Assembly (NCBI RefSeq): GCF_036588685.1
Contig: NC_086384.1
Location: forward strand, 56,772,945 to 56,836,944
Length of the DNA stretch: 64,000 bases
Direction of reading: 5' to 3'
From: Mytilus trossulus
Lineage: Eukaryota; Mollusca; Bivalvia; Mytilida; Mytilidae
A model generated the notes under the pieces. The model had not been told where the DNA came from. It saw only the letters and a program-made list of their open reading frames with translations, and did no database searches. The translations under genes were made by a program, and so were the position numbers. Below, in pieces: positions 22,041 to 34,365 of this stretch. The number at the start of each line of letters is the position of its first letter. The stretch's first letter is position 1.

Positions 22041-22852
22041 TTTTGATGTACTAATTACGAACTCCTTAATCTGATGGATTCAATGACAGAGACTGAGAAA
22101 GATTTAAAAGCAAATCTAAATAATAATCCTGAAATCATACAAATCAATTTATAGAAATTCATACAAATACATATGTTAAACTTTTACTTCAACTTTATGT
22201 AGTTCAAGCTACAAAAATATTGTTTTTGTCAAGATTCTGATTTCACCCTGAGAGATGCACACGCCTGATGAAGATAATTTGTTCAGCGAAATATTGCGTA
22301 TTTCTATTTAAAATCGAATAGAACTTGTTTGTGTATTAATAGAGATGACCAGGATATTGACGAAGGAACTTATCTCGACGAACGAACGTATTAGGAGCGG
22401 TAAGTGTATGTTTACAAACATACTTAAACCTGAAAGGTGTTGTTATGTAATGGTTAATATGTTTGAATTGTATTCGGATGCACTCACGATAATGGAGAGA
22501 AAAGAATTGCAAATACCAATTTTAAATGATTTTCATGATTTATAGAAAAAAGACGTATCAGTTACATGCGTTTTGTTAAAATATCCTTTTTGACTTTCTT
22601 GATCTTTTGGAAAAATTTTGTGCTGTATTTAGACCCATCTACAACAGCATTTGTTTTACATGCACACGTATCACAAAAGCGGAATAATCCAACGCACTCA
22701 TAGGTTTGAATGTTGTTTTCAATTAAAACTTAAAAGTATATCTGAAACAATCCACCTTCGTGCCTTCTATATCATTTACTTTATTACGACAATAGATTAT
22801 AACTGGCGAGAAAAGGTAACGCCCGGCCACCGAAAGCTTTATAACTGTGAAG

Positions 22853-22952
22853 GCTAGGTGGTCGAGTGGTCTAGCGCGGCGGATACAGTGCAATGCAATC
22901 GTTGTCTCTATATCTATTAAAGTATCATGAGTTCGAATCCAAGCGAGGGAAT
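22853..22952 (+). mobile_element. tRNA-like SINE head (truncated)
   Basis: AGGTGGTCGAGTGGTCTAGC with GAGTTCGAATCC downstream and the same intervening words as the SINE at 21575 (CGGATACAGTGCAATGCAAT). The T stem and acceptor do not pair well, so this is not a functional tRNA gene. Confidence 0.6.
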
Positions 22953-23550
22953 AACAAATGGTTTGTTTAGAAGAATTATATATATATCTACATTACCGTT
23001 ATGACTATCGTAACAAACAACTTTACAATGAAGGCTATTAGAGGATGGCATCAAAATACTAGTAAGTAAAATTAAGATATTTTCACATTATTGCAATTGC
23101 CAACATCCTAGTTGTGTAAAAAGGCTAACATTTATGATAAAATATACTTTCGGACTAAATTCATTCTCAACCAGTAACAGATGTGTATAGTATTAAATAT
23201 GTTACTTTTGTTTACAACTCGGATTACTCCATACAGGTGTGAATCGTTTGAATATACTCGTTTTAGATAATTAAATAATAGAAGTGACAAAATAGGAACT
23301 GTTTCTATGTTAATCTCGTGAATTAATATAGTCAAAATGTAAATTGAACAGTTTTTTCATTGTAAATGGTTTGAATTGGAAAATATAGAAGAAGTAGTCG
23401 TACATTCAACTTGTTCTCATAAGTTCTTTAAAACTGTCATAATGGGTCAAATTAAGTATGAGGGCAATTCATTGAAGGTGTTTTTAATTTCTCTATTTTC
23501 TGATTGCAAACAAAACGAAAGAAAATCAACATTATATAAAAAAAAAATAC

Positions 23551-23859
23551 CTGCCCTGTCTGGTACTTGTAAGTTAACACCTAATTCTGCATGTTCTGTT
23601 GTATCAATTTCTGCTTCTGTTAGCATCGTAGACATAATGTTGATCACTTCGGAACGAAGTTTATGAACATTACATAGTACCATTTCTGCTACTTCTGCAC
23701 ATATGTTTAGGTCATCGTGAGAAATAGCTTTAATTCTGATATTCATGTCGGGAGTACTGTTTAATCTGATTTCATCTATAGTTTCATAAACTTTTGTTTT
23801 ATCCCATGAAGTCGGAATGTCCAGTTGCATGAAAACCGGTATAAGGACTCGTTTGTTGT
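23551..23859 (-). CDS. HEPN-propeller gene, exon 4 (aa ~300-402)
   Basis: Acceptor TGATGTTTCAG before 23859 and donor GCAG/GTATTT after 23551; 309 nt, phase 1 at both ends. It encodes NKRVLIPVFMQLDIPTSWDK, then RIKAISHDDLNICAEVAEMV and LCNVHKLRSEVINIMSTM, then HAELGVNLQVPDRA. The mixed alpha/beta segment links the helical part to the propeller. Function is unknown. Confidence 0.8.
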
Positions 23860-24024
23860 CTGAAACATCAGAGTACAAGTTTATAGTTCAAATCTTATCT
23901 TAATATCGTCTTGATATACAAATATATAATATTGTCAGGATATTTTATATTCATATTTTAACACTTTTGAAATAACACATACATTAGGATATCGAAATGA
24001 TATATTCCTCGCGAGAATGTTTAC

Positions 24025-24126
24025 CTTCTATATCTGGTTCTGTAACAACAAACTTTTCCATATTCTCCTCTTTCCCAAATATGTTAATCAATATGTTTAT
24101 CTGGTCAACCATAGCGGTAAGAGTTT
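24025..24126 (-). CDS. HEPN-propeller gene, exon 3 (aa ~266-299)
   Basis: Acceptor CTATTTTTTTACAG before 24126 and donor GAAG/GTAAAC after 24025; 102 nt, phase 1 to phase 1. It encodes TLTAMVDQINILINIFGKEE followed by NMEKFVVTEPDIE, a predicted amphipathic helix. Confidence 0.78.
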
Positions 24127-24589
24127 CTGTAAAAAAATAGGTAGTTATGATATTCCATATTGACACGATTGTTACTTTTGTGTAGTTACTGAAGCGTTTA
24201 AACTGTCGAATCATTAAAGCCATGACAAATAAGAAAGCCAATGATATTTCATGTCATTATGTATTATGTAGATTTGACTACTGGACTGGTGATACCCTCT
24301 AGACTGAATCGTCCACAAGCATCAACTAAATAAAAAGCGAGATCAAGTGCGTCGGCATGGCCAGCGTCTGCTATGCATTTGTCATCGGCCTAAAAAAAAG
24401 TCCACACTGTGTCAAATGTCACATTCAGGAAAAGGACATGAACATTTAGAGAGTGACGGGTTAAACATGTTCGTGCCTACTTACCCCTACGCTGGCTTGG
24501 AATAGTGAAGTAATACTATTTAGACCTGCTCGATCTAGTTATAAAATCAATTGTTAGAGTATTTGCTTAAAACACCAATGAGTAACACC

Positions 24590-24745
24590 ACGTGTGCTAC
24601 ATGCAAAGTAGGATATGCATACCCTTCTGACTTCGGATCCTGAAGCTAGTGGGACCAAAAACGATTTGGGTAGGGTTCGCGTTGCATAGTTTAAATTTCT
24701 ATCTATTTTGATATGTTTGTCATTGTTGTTTTCCCCGCCTTAGTG
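24590..24745 (+). mobile_element. Degenerate T1 retroelement tail
   Basis: CACCACGTGTGCTACATGCA, GATATGCATACCCTTCTGAC and GTAGGGTTCGCGTTGC resemble the tail at 61920-62010. It is strongly diverged. 24745-25105 has no further feature. Confidence 0.5.
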
Positions 24746-25107
24746 ATTTAGTCAAATTATTAATTAAAAAACACAAAATGCACATAGTATTGATCAGAGA
24801 GTATTCGTTTTTACTGTTAGCTAGTTCAAAGCTACTTTCAATTAATAAATCAACCATGTTTTCTCAACACAACCTATCAAATTATTTTGTATGTATACTT
24901 CATGAACAGTGTTTTTCAAAGGATCAATTAGTTTATTGAGATCGTATCTAAATGAACGGACTATTTAAAATTCACTTGTTTACTTCCCTTCAACCATTCT
25001 TTCCCCAATCGAATATAGTCTTATATTAAGTATGTTCTATATATACCATATGTTAGGCAAAACACTTAATCACAGACATGGCGAACATCTTTAGAAATAT
25101 AAGAAGT

Positions 25108-25865
25108 GAAAGAGGGGCGAAAGATACCAGAGGAAGAGTCAAACTCATAGATAGAAAATAAACAACAATGGCTAAAAATAAAAAGACAAACTGACAAATA
25201 GTACAGTTGACCAAACATAGAAAACTAAAGACTAAGCACGTGAACCCCACCAAAAAACTTTGAGTGATCTCAGGTGCTCCGGAAGAGAAAGCAGATCCTA
25301 CTCCACAGGTGACACCCTTCGTGTTGCTTATGTTATAACAAATCCGGTAAATAGTCTAATTCGGTAGCTTACATTCGTGAAAAGGGAGAGGATATTGTAA
25401 TTACGACTTAAGGAACGTATCCATAACGGTCAACCAACTCGTGATAGCGTCTGTAAAGTTTACGAAGGGATGATTTAAACCTAACCATTTGGAACTCTTG
25501 GTTTTTAAAGCTTCCTTGTGAGTAGCAATCCTATATCAAGGAAATAATTATAGGAAATACCAGCTCGGGAATATTGTATCAACTGGGAGATAGATACTCC
25601 GTATGCAGTCGACACTTGAATGCTGCTTCATAGAAATGGAAAGTTCACAATTGGGAAGCTGAAACCATCTCTTTTATCGTAAAGTTTTGTTTTCAACTAA
25701 CCTGCATTGTCAATTTTTAGATGTAAGTCAAGATATGAGGCAGACTTAGCTGTAGTATCATTTATCTCCAGTTCGATGGGATAGATTCGTTCAACATCGT
25801 CACCAAATTTTGTATTATTTAGTGGTAAACAAATGGGATAATTAACAATAGGGAACGCATATTTG
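25108..25865 (-). mobile_element. T1 retroelement, longer copy with RT C-terminal fragment
   Basis: On the minus strand, 25850-25690 encodes NTKFGDDVERIYPIELEIND followed by TTAKSASYLDLHLKIDNAG. This is the region after the catalytic aspartates in a reverse transcriptase family common in bivalve genomes; the LINE or Penelope-like class is unresolved. Frameshifted post-RT sequence and the untranslated tail follow, ending at GTCCCTCTTTC. It is a pseudogene lying in intron 2 of the HEPN-propeller gene. Confidence 0.75.
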
Positions 25866-26519
25866 TCTCTTGTCATAAATGCATATCAGTATTATTGAAT
25901 TTTTAACAAATCATTCCCAAAACGACACAACGTTTGTAAGGCTCAACCTTCTTTTTTCGCACTCCTCTTTTCAGAATTAATTCATAGGATTTTAGTTTAT
26001 TTGGTTTTCGATGCGTGTGATTATCAATTGTTCACTTGGTATCTTCAATCTCTGGTATTCTATGTAGGATTTGAAAAAGGTTATTAGGTTTTTGATTTCA
26101 CCATCTTGAATATGCAGAGAGGAACCGACAACAATCATAAGCCCAAAAAACTACAAGAATATATCACGGCAAATCATAAAAACAACTCAGCAAGAAAACG
26201 CAATGTCACCTGCTATTAGATGAGCCATATCTTGCGATATTATTAATATAATAACTGGTAAGCAAACAACGATCAGTTAATCTGTGAAAATGAAATTCAT
26301 GCGGTTAAAATATAGATAGATAAATGAGTTATACTGTTACATGTATAAGGATTTACGAAATTCTTGTGTGTGCAATATTTCGCAAAGAAATTGAGAATAA
26401 ATCAGGTCGTAAGACAAGGACGTGATATGATTTGCCAATTCCAATTTAAATAGCGTATACTTCAAATTTTGAAGTGAAGTTACATTATTGTATTATGTGA
26501 TAAAATAATGCTCATTTAC

Positions 26520-26631
26520 CAATTTTTCTTGCGGTTTGCTGACACTCATCTTCCATCGATCTACTAAACCGATTAGGCATGGTATGGTGTAAAGCAGCTG
26601 ATTTTTCTTCGATTACTTGGTTTTGTGCTCT
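26520..26631 (-). CDS. HEPN-propeller gene, exon 2 (aa ~229-265)
   Basis: Acceptor TTCTATCAAG before 26631 and donor ATTG/GTAAAT after 26520; 112 nt, phase 0 to phase 1. It encodes RAQNQVIEEKSAALHHTMPN and RFSRSMEDECQQTARKI, a charged, helix-prone linker. Confidence 0.78.
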
Positions 26632-27079
26632 CTTGATAGAATATACACGAAATCAATGTACACTCAACACATGTAAACGGTAATAAGAGTATAGATAATG
26701 ATAGATGGCTGCTTAACGGTAAAATAATGTACATGTCCATGACGACGAGAACATGTTAACGTGATATGTATATTAATCCTGCTTTGTATTATACCCTGAG
26801 TCGGATTATCAGCGTGCTAGTCACACGGTAATGTTAATCAGGAGGAAATGGTTGACAAATTAATACTGACAATGTATCAGTATAACATAATTTTTGTATA
26901 TCTAAAATAGTCTAGCAAAATAGGAAAACCGTTTTTGCATGACAATCAGTATCATTAAAAAATCTGACAGCTTTCCTACCTATTTTGGTTTTGTACTATT
27001 ACATTTATATTAGCATGCATTCTTTTGAAGTGTTGATGTGGAATTACAATGTATAACACTGAATTTTTTGCGCTATCAG

Positions 27080-27770
27080 AAAAGAGGGACGAAAGATACC
27101 AAAGGGACAGTCAAACTCATAAATCTAAAATAAACTGACACCGCAATGGCTAAAAATAAAAAAAGACAAATAGAAAAACAATATTACACATGACACAACA
27201 TAGAAAACTAAAGACTAAGCAATACGAACCCCACCAAAAAACTAGGGGTGATCTAAGGTGCTCCGGAAGGGTAAGCAGATCCTGCTCCACATGTCGCACC
27301 CGTCGTGTTGCTTATGTGATAACAAATCCGGTAAATAGTCTAATTCGGTAGGTCACATTCATGAAAGGGAAGGGGATTGTAGTTACGACGTAAGGAACAT
27401 ATCTGAAATCATCTGTGAAACGGTTATTCCGTAACGGTCAACCAACTCGTGATGGCGTCCGAATGAATGATTTCAACTTCACCATTTGGAACTCTTGGTT
27501 TAATAGCTTCCTTGTAAGCAGCAACCTCTATCAAGAAAATCATGATAGGAAATGCAAGCACGGGAATATCGTTTCAATTGGGAGATATAGACCCCGTATG
27601 CAGGTGCTGCTGGAATGTTTCTTCTTATAAATGGAAAGTTCACAATTTGGAAGCTGAAATCATCTCTTTTAGCTAAAGTTTTGTTTTCAACCGACCCTCA
27701 TTGTCAAATTCTAGATGTAAGTCAAGATATGAGGCCGACTTTACTGTATCTGTAATATTTGAACATTCGA
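27080..27770 (-). mobile_element. T1 retroelement, truncated copy with RT remnant
   Basis: Minus strand: a remnant of DTVKSASYLDLHLEFDN-like coding at its 5' end (27770-27710), frameshifted post-RT sequence (27400-27660), then the common tail ending CGTCCCTCTTTT at 27080. It sits in intron 1 of the HEPN-propeller gene. Bases 26640-27080 and 27770-28400 show no other feature. Confidence 0.75.
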
Positions 27771-28421
27771 TATGAAATTTGACACAAATTAATATCAACT
27801 TTGCATGTTACTAAAATGCGCCGGAAAACAATTTGTTTGTGTTCTGACAGACAATCGGATCCAAATTTAAATTCGTCATGCATGAAGATACTAAGAAATA
27901 CATATCATTATTGGCAAGCATTATTTTAACCCTAAAAGAGTTAGTCGTCTTGGAAATTGCTCGCTAACCGATATTTTATGGACTTCATTGTTCAAGACCT
28001 CACATAAGCTTCAAACTGGGTAACCGCAGAAACAGTAATAAGTGGTTACTTCCTCATGATTGTATATTACAAATGTTAGATCTTAAAAGTACAATTTATA
28101 GAAGTTGACATGTTTAGAAACATCGTTTAAACTAAAGACTGTGCGAACGGGTTTTTTTTATTACGGAAAATTGAACGCAAGACGTCCCGCCGATTGTGAC
28201 GTTTTGTGGAAATTCGAACGCTTTAACCTTACGCCAGAAGCTATCCCCTTTTTTCTGATGAAGTTGATTTGTCCTAGAATAAATATATAAGTATAGACTG
28301 AATGTAATAAATGCCTATAGCGATAAATAGTTTGCACAATTTTACTCCCTACGCTCTCACTTCCTACATCTATTTTTATACCAACATGTTTCATTACTAA
28401 ACGTCATATAACAAATCTTAC

Positions 28422-29105
28422 CTCAAATTCAGCACATTTATTTCTCCAACAATCTCGACACATTTTCTCATATTTCAACATGTAATCACTAACTATGGTA
28501 AGTTTTTTAGTTTGCATAATAGTTTTCTCTGTATCAATAGCACATCCACTGCTTATTACTTGAGCTATTCCCATTATGGATCCTTCTAGTTTAGTCCGTT
28601 TGTTGCTAAATATGTGATCTGTCATTTCTTTTGTATCTGACAGATGGAATATTTCGTTTCGTACATCTTTAATTTGTTCTATCCAATTATGTATCCCTAA
28701 TTCGTGCTTTCCACATTTCTGAATTATATAGTTTGCTAGTGTAATATCAACTACTCTAAGATCTACGTTTTCTTTTGCAGAATATCTACAGATGCAAATT
28801 TGGATTAATTTATTTCCGGCATATTTTCTGTGCTCATTAATCAGGTTCCTTTCGTCTGATTTATACAGCATGAGTAATTGCTTCTTTGTTATCAGTCTCT
28901 CTCCATTGATGCTCACATTCCTGCACTCGCAACATTGAGATGTTTCGTAAATATGAACCAATTTATGTTTCTCTTTGTTCAGAAATATTTTAAAACTGTC
29001 AGTTCCAAGCATCTTTTCTTGTATATACTTCTTGATAACAAGACATGCGACATCAACAAAGAAGGCCACTAGCTTAAAATAGTTGTTTCTATATTGTTCT
29101 GTCAT
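28422..29105 (-). CDS. HEPN-propeller gene, exon 1: DZIP3-like HEPN domain (aa 1-228)
   Basis: The proposed start is ATG 29105-29103; the donor is TTTGAG/GTAAGA after 28422. Residues ~9-61 (NYFKLVAFFVDVACLVIKKY, FLNKEKHKLVHIYE, CCEC) and 113-154 match the DZIP3-like HEPN domain expanded in molluscs. RNEIFH at 149-154 (28661-28644) is the HEPN RX4H motif, which in active members forms the metal-independent RNase centre. Exons 2-5 join in phase to give 667 aa: HEPN, helical linker, propeller. This architecture suggests an RNA- or protein-sensing, possibly immune, role in the cytoplasm; that is inference. The frame extends 5' to 29186 before a stop in the TTAA of an adjacent MITE. An acceptor GGTCAG near 29178 could instead link an upstream exon, so the N-terminus is the least certain part. 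Confidence 0.82.
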
Positions 29106-29199
29106 ATCTATATTTGTGTTGAAATGATTGATTTGTGTCAAGTACAATACAGTCTGTAGATCTACATTGAACTCGGCTGACCGCAAAAAAAGTTCTTAA

Positions 29200-29472
29200 G
29201 GTGGTACCCAACACTTTTGCTAAAATTGATTTGGCTCGTTTAATTTTCATAAAATTTTAACAATGTATTCACTTTGACCCTTTAACAAAAACATAAAAAT
29301 TTCAAAAACATTGAACCAACCGTTTTGTCAGAAAAATTACACTGGTTATATAGCAGTTTGACAAACACCAATTTTGATCATTTAGAAGCTTAATATTCCC
29401 TTTACAACACAACGTAATTAAAACGTTTAGCTGATTTTACAGAGTTATCTCCCTGTAGTGTTAGGTACCACC
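29200..29472. mobile_element. 273-bp MITE flanked by TTAA
   Basis: Ends GGTGGTACCCAACAC and GTGTTAGGTACCACC, with TTAA on both sides (29196-29199, 29473-29476). The copy at 53728-54000 has the same length, ends and TTAA flanks. TTAA suggests a piggyBac-type mechanism, but a TA duplication within a palindromic context cannot be excluded. It sits 95 bp upstream of the proposed start codon of the HEPN-propeller gene. Confidence 0.85.
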
Positions 29473-29479
29473 TTAAAAG

Positions 29480-30590
29480 ACTAACTAAATGATTTAAGAT
29501 GAGTTCTATATCCTACTATACTGCCTTTATTTGGAGTTTTTAGGTGAGCCCCAACAAACGTATGAGGAAGAACGACAATAAAAGTTATATGGTCACCACT
29601 ACAAATTGCTGTCCAAAACGATATATTTGGAAGGTTTTCGTTTAAATTAAACTGAACTAGTGTAAGGAAATTAATTTGGGTAGAATAACTGGCCTCTTTT
29701 TAAAAATATATTCATCTCGCTCTTATGTCATAAACAATGTTTTTGGTAGATTGATTCCACACGATTAAAGCGTAAATTATATTCATTAGGGCTTTAAGAT
29801 TGCCAATTATGAAGGGTCTCTGCTTAAACAAAAAAGGACAAATCGTATATACCTGGAAGTATCTTATATTCATTCACACGAAGTTGAAAAATACATTTAA
29901 ACACCAGCTTTGAGAGTTAAACTTTGAATTACTATTACGATACGAGCAGAAACAGTCTGCGTTACAAATGTTTCAAGATAATATTTGATTATTATCTGTA
30001 TCGCATTCGAATAAGATTTGTTAACTTTTGGCAATATCAATTATGTGAAAGACAAAGGGTCCTGGAATGGTGTCCTTTTATATCAACAGCATTGTCCTCT
30101 GTACAAGATACATATAGAGTTGAGTTCGTTAATTCATTGTTTTAACTTTATTTCGGCTAACAATTTATTTCGTTATTTTGGTAGTATAGATATCATACGA
30201 CTAAGAAGGAAGCTTAAATTGATTGATTGATATCCGTCAGACATGATATTTTATGTAACGAACCATTCGTCATTGATTATCATCTAAATTGTTACAAAAA
30301 TGTCAATGAAGGTTTTTGTCAAAAAAGTAAATCTCCGAGCGAAACGTATTAGATGCATGAACAGTGAATGAGCTAAATTAGAATTATAAAAACGTATATA
30401 GTCCTTGGTTGTATCCGTTCTATGATTCCATTGTTGTCACAAGATGTAACATCAGGTTTAATCCACATAAGCCACGTCAGGAATATAACAGTTGTTTTCA
30501 ATTTGTTAGATTTCTTTCTGTTTTTCTTTCGTCATTTGATAAGGGACTTTCCTTTGTGTAATTTCTTTGGATTCAGTATTATGTTGATTT
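29480..30590. other. Intergenic upstream of the HEPN-propeller gene
   Basis: Overlapping short frames at 29924-30230 and 30422-30640 lack domains or splice support. Any promoter or upstream exon of the minus-strand gene would lie here but cannot be identified. Confidence 0.5.
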
Positions 30591-30594
30591 TACT

Positions 30595-33480
30595 TTTTTC
30601 CACACAAGAAACAGAAACGCCTAGCTTCCTAATAAAGTAAACCAAAATTTGATGACGAACTTAAATACAGTTTATTTTTTTTAATAAACAAGGATCAATC
30701 TAAATGATGCAATAAGTGATATGTGTTTTGTTGTTACACACAGGTTTCATGTGAATTAAGGTTAATCTACAAATAATAGTGTGTTCTTATGATAAGATCT
30801 ACGTTATTTCGAATTAACCGAAAACTTAACAAATATTAAAAATATGATATTACATATATTAACAAAGGCGAACTATTTATACACAATCTTTGTGTGTCGG
30901 AATGTAAAATTGTATTTTAATAAAAAAAGAGAAGAAAATTTACCAAAAATTTAGAAAATAAATCTCATAAAAATAGAACACATTCATCTAACATAAAAAT
31001 GAGTTCAGTTGGTTATTCGTATTCAATTGTTTTCCAAGAAGAGATTTTTTTTATATAATACAGAAACGTGTTTTTTACAAAAGATTCGGGTGCAAGCAAT
31101 AAAAGCAACGAAAAATGAAAATTTCAACAACACAACACGGCACATTACTTCTGATCATCTCTAGGTTATAAACAGTTCCAATCGTAATTTGTCTAAATTT
31201 GAGACAAACATAAAAATATATTACAACAATCAGTTTTCTAAGCAGAGATTATATGATGATACAGATACATTTTTTTAGAAACAAATCGGGTTACATGTAC
31301 AAACAAAAAAAAACTAAAAAATTAAAACAATTAAATAAAACATAATTTTTAACTGTATTGTTTTATCTTATCTATTTTTTATCGTATGTATTGTCATGGG
31401 ACATAGCAAAATGTGCTGTTAATTTTCCAACGTAGACGGTATAGTTTCGGTTTGTGCCCTTTGAACTTAAGGACGCCTAACTATGGCAACAGAACACGCA
31501 TGCTCAAAAATCCTTACTGTGATTGGACAAAATGCTGTCATGGTGGGTGATTTGGTTGTGTTTGAAAAAAAATGTCTCGTTATTTATATCGTGATGGAAA
31601 GGAAGTAAAAAACTATAAATATTTGAACTAGATCTTACAAAGATTTATATTTTTATTCAAATAGTTGTTTCTCCAGCAGCTCTTTGCATCCATGGTAGCT
31701 GTTAATTCGGGACAATTATATAATTTTGTAATGTAAACTTTGTTGTACGAACGTACATGACTTTTAGAATGCACCTACGCATGTCAGATTTCCGCGGGGA
31801 TTTGGTGAATGTAAACAGAAAGATACGTGCTTCTGAAGGTAATCGAAATGATAGTTTTAAACATATACTCAAATTTAAATACGTCGGATATCTTTTTTAA
31901 AGATAGTTCTTGTTATTATTATAAACATATTGATCAGATATAGTATGTTAACGGAGGTTGTTTGGCGAAAAATACCAGTCGATGGATGTTTAATTTCCCG
32001 AGACGCTTGGCAAGGAAAACTTGGTCCAAAGACTGGTACTTTTTTTGGCAAATACCCATCCATAACATGACATATAAGTATACTAACACGCGTCTGGCGT
32101 ATTAAATTATAATCCTGGTACCTTTGATAACTATTTATTACGCCGAATACATTTTGATTGGAACTCTCTATACTGATGAAAGGAAATGGTTTTTACTTGT
32201 AAGCTATAATTCATAAAATTATTTATACATAATTAGAAGTATAAGTAAAGACTATCAAAATACCGCGGGAATTATACATGTAATTATACGCGTTAGCGCT
32301 GTCTTTACGTAACGTCATATCCGAACAACTTTGTCGGGAAGAGTGTCGCGAGGGTAAAAAAAATGTCCTAAATGGAAATACCACGGCATAGAAAATAGAG
32401 GAAATTTGAGCTAAATTATTGTTAGGGTTAGGGTAAGGGAAGAATTTCGCGACAAATACACTGGCTACCAAGCAATCACAATCCAGCAGTCTTATAATAT
32501 GAGACAGGCATTACCTGTGAATGGGGACGAAGTTTGTATTTTTTTTTTTTAAATTCAATCATGTTGATAAAGGAAACCGAAATACCGTAACGGTTCTGGA
32601 TGATGATAGGATATACGAAAACTTTATTATAAGGAAGCGTTATGTTAGCTTTACGTTTAATAGTTTTATAACTTACCAGTTTGGTTTTTCTCAATGTAGG
32701 TTTTCTTAATATTGGTTTCCAAAACCTTTTTTGTTCACAGTCAATTTGTCTCCACTATAAATTGTAATGATGTTTGTTGTCATCATAAATGTAATCATAG
32801 TACAAAAATTGACATGGTTCAGTAATTTTGATTGGTTTTACTTTAAAAGAGGTAGCGTGTACAAAAGTGATTAATTTCGTCTGCAGGTTTAAATAAATGT
32901 ATATTCAACAAATAAAGGTATCACTTAGTCCATATGAAATATTATTCTGCATATAAATAAATTCTTTGTATATATTTATTTCTAAACAGACCATTTACAA
33001 TAGAATTGTATAGAGTTCACAATATTTTTAACAACATATTTGACAGATGACAGACAGGAATCATACAACCATTTATTGACAATGTCGATAAATAGCATAG
33101 TTTCGAAAGTATCTATTGTTATTTACAGGGCACTATGTCAGTTAATCCACCATTGATCATTACTAGGGTGAAGTTTCTATCTTTTTTTTACAGGAGACAA
33201 AATTAGAAATAAATTTCCATTGCCAACATGTTGCGATTTGATGATTGTATTGCCGACCATGCCACAGTTTTGAATATGCATTAACTTGTATTAATACAAA
33301 TCAATTGTTACGGGACGGATAAAGGGTGGAAAATAAACTCATCATATATACCAGGATTATTTTTTTTTATTAACGCCAGACGCGACTCATCAGTGACGCT
33401 CGAATCTTAAAAAGTTAAAGAGACCAAAATAAAGTACAAAGTTGAAGACCATTGAGGACCACATTTTCTAAAACAAGTTT
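30595..33480. repeat. Segmental duplication, copy A
   Basis: 30595-30905 and 32047-33480 match 34785-35095 and 35105-36600 in order. The ~1.14-kb stretch 30906-32046 is present only here. Internal landmarks: ACACGCGTCTGGCGTATTAA (32088), GCTGTCTTTACGTAACGTCA (~32298) and TGTTGCGATTTGATGATTGT (33229). Confidence 0.85.
33358..33400 (-). repeat. Hammerhead-like motif with stem II deleted
   Basis: The minus strand reads CACTGATGAGT and then jumps directly to CGCGTCTGGCGTTAA. The stem II/GAAA portion is missing. Confidence 0.6.
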
Positions 33481-33779
33481 TGCCAAATAAAGCTAAGTTC
33501 ATCTATTGATTGCTCTCTTCTATGTAGAAAAGCCTTAATATTTCAAACATTTAGACAGCCAATTTATGAATATGACCATACCAATGATGATTCGTATCAG
33601 CAAAGAAGTACAGACTACTTAACGATTTAAGAATCTTAATTATTAACGATTTAAGAACAATTTAAAAATCTAAAATGTTAACGATTGAAAAACGATGTAA
33701 GAATCTAAAATGTTTCAAACAAAAATATCTCAATGAAACCTATTAAAATCTGTAAACATTTCTTTTTCGAAATAATCTT

Positions 33780-34365
33780 GCTAAATCCAGATGTGGGGTA
33801 ACACTTTTAATCCTCGAAACTTTCAAAGTTGAAAATCAGCGCTATGAAGCGAGATATCTTTTAATTGGTTAGAGATGGTTAAAATGAAAATCATGTTATA
33901 TTACACTGTCCTGTTTATAATGATCTCAGATACAAATTCTTTTCAGAATCCATGTGTAAACTTTACGAAATCCTTCACGCGTTGGTTGTCCGTAATGGTA
34001 TATCTGTTGCACTTATGAGAACGGATATGTTCCAATGGTCGTAACTACAAACTTGTCCCCTTCATCTAAATGTGACCTACAAAAAAAGACATAAAACTGT
34101 TTTAACTTGAGCATGATCAACACTATAGGTGCCACATGTTGACCAAGATCTGTTTACACTTTCGGAGCAACTTAGATCGACATCAGTTTATGTTGGGTAA
34201 ATGTTGCTCATTTTTTGGTTTTCTAAGTTGTATTATTTACTGTTCTTTGTTTATGTTTGTTATTTGTAGCAATGGAATTGCCAGTTTACTTATTTTTTTA
34301 TTTTTTTTTATATATCTAATGAATTTAAATGTCCCTTTTGTAATCTTTGCCTTTCTTTTGATGAG
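33780..34365 (+). mobile_element. Degenerate T1 retroelement tail
   Basis: GTTGGTTGTCCGTAATGGTA, GTGCCACATGTTGACC, AATGTTGCTCATTTTTTGGT and TGTCCCTTTTGTAATCTTTG follow the order of the 61.7-62.1 kb copy with many substitutions. Confidence 0.6.

Noticed and set aside
22250..22300. CCTGATGAAG...CAGCGAAAT, another hammerhead-like pattern
   Set aside because: No stem II pairs between CTGATGA and GAAA (A opposite C at the first position), and no pairable stem III with a U-H site.
22853..22952. Functional tRNA gene
   Set aside because: A and B boxes are recognisable, but acceptor and T stems do not pair and an identical-type head is attached to a SINE at 21575.
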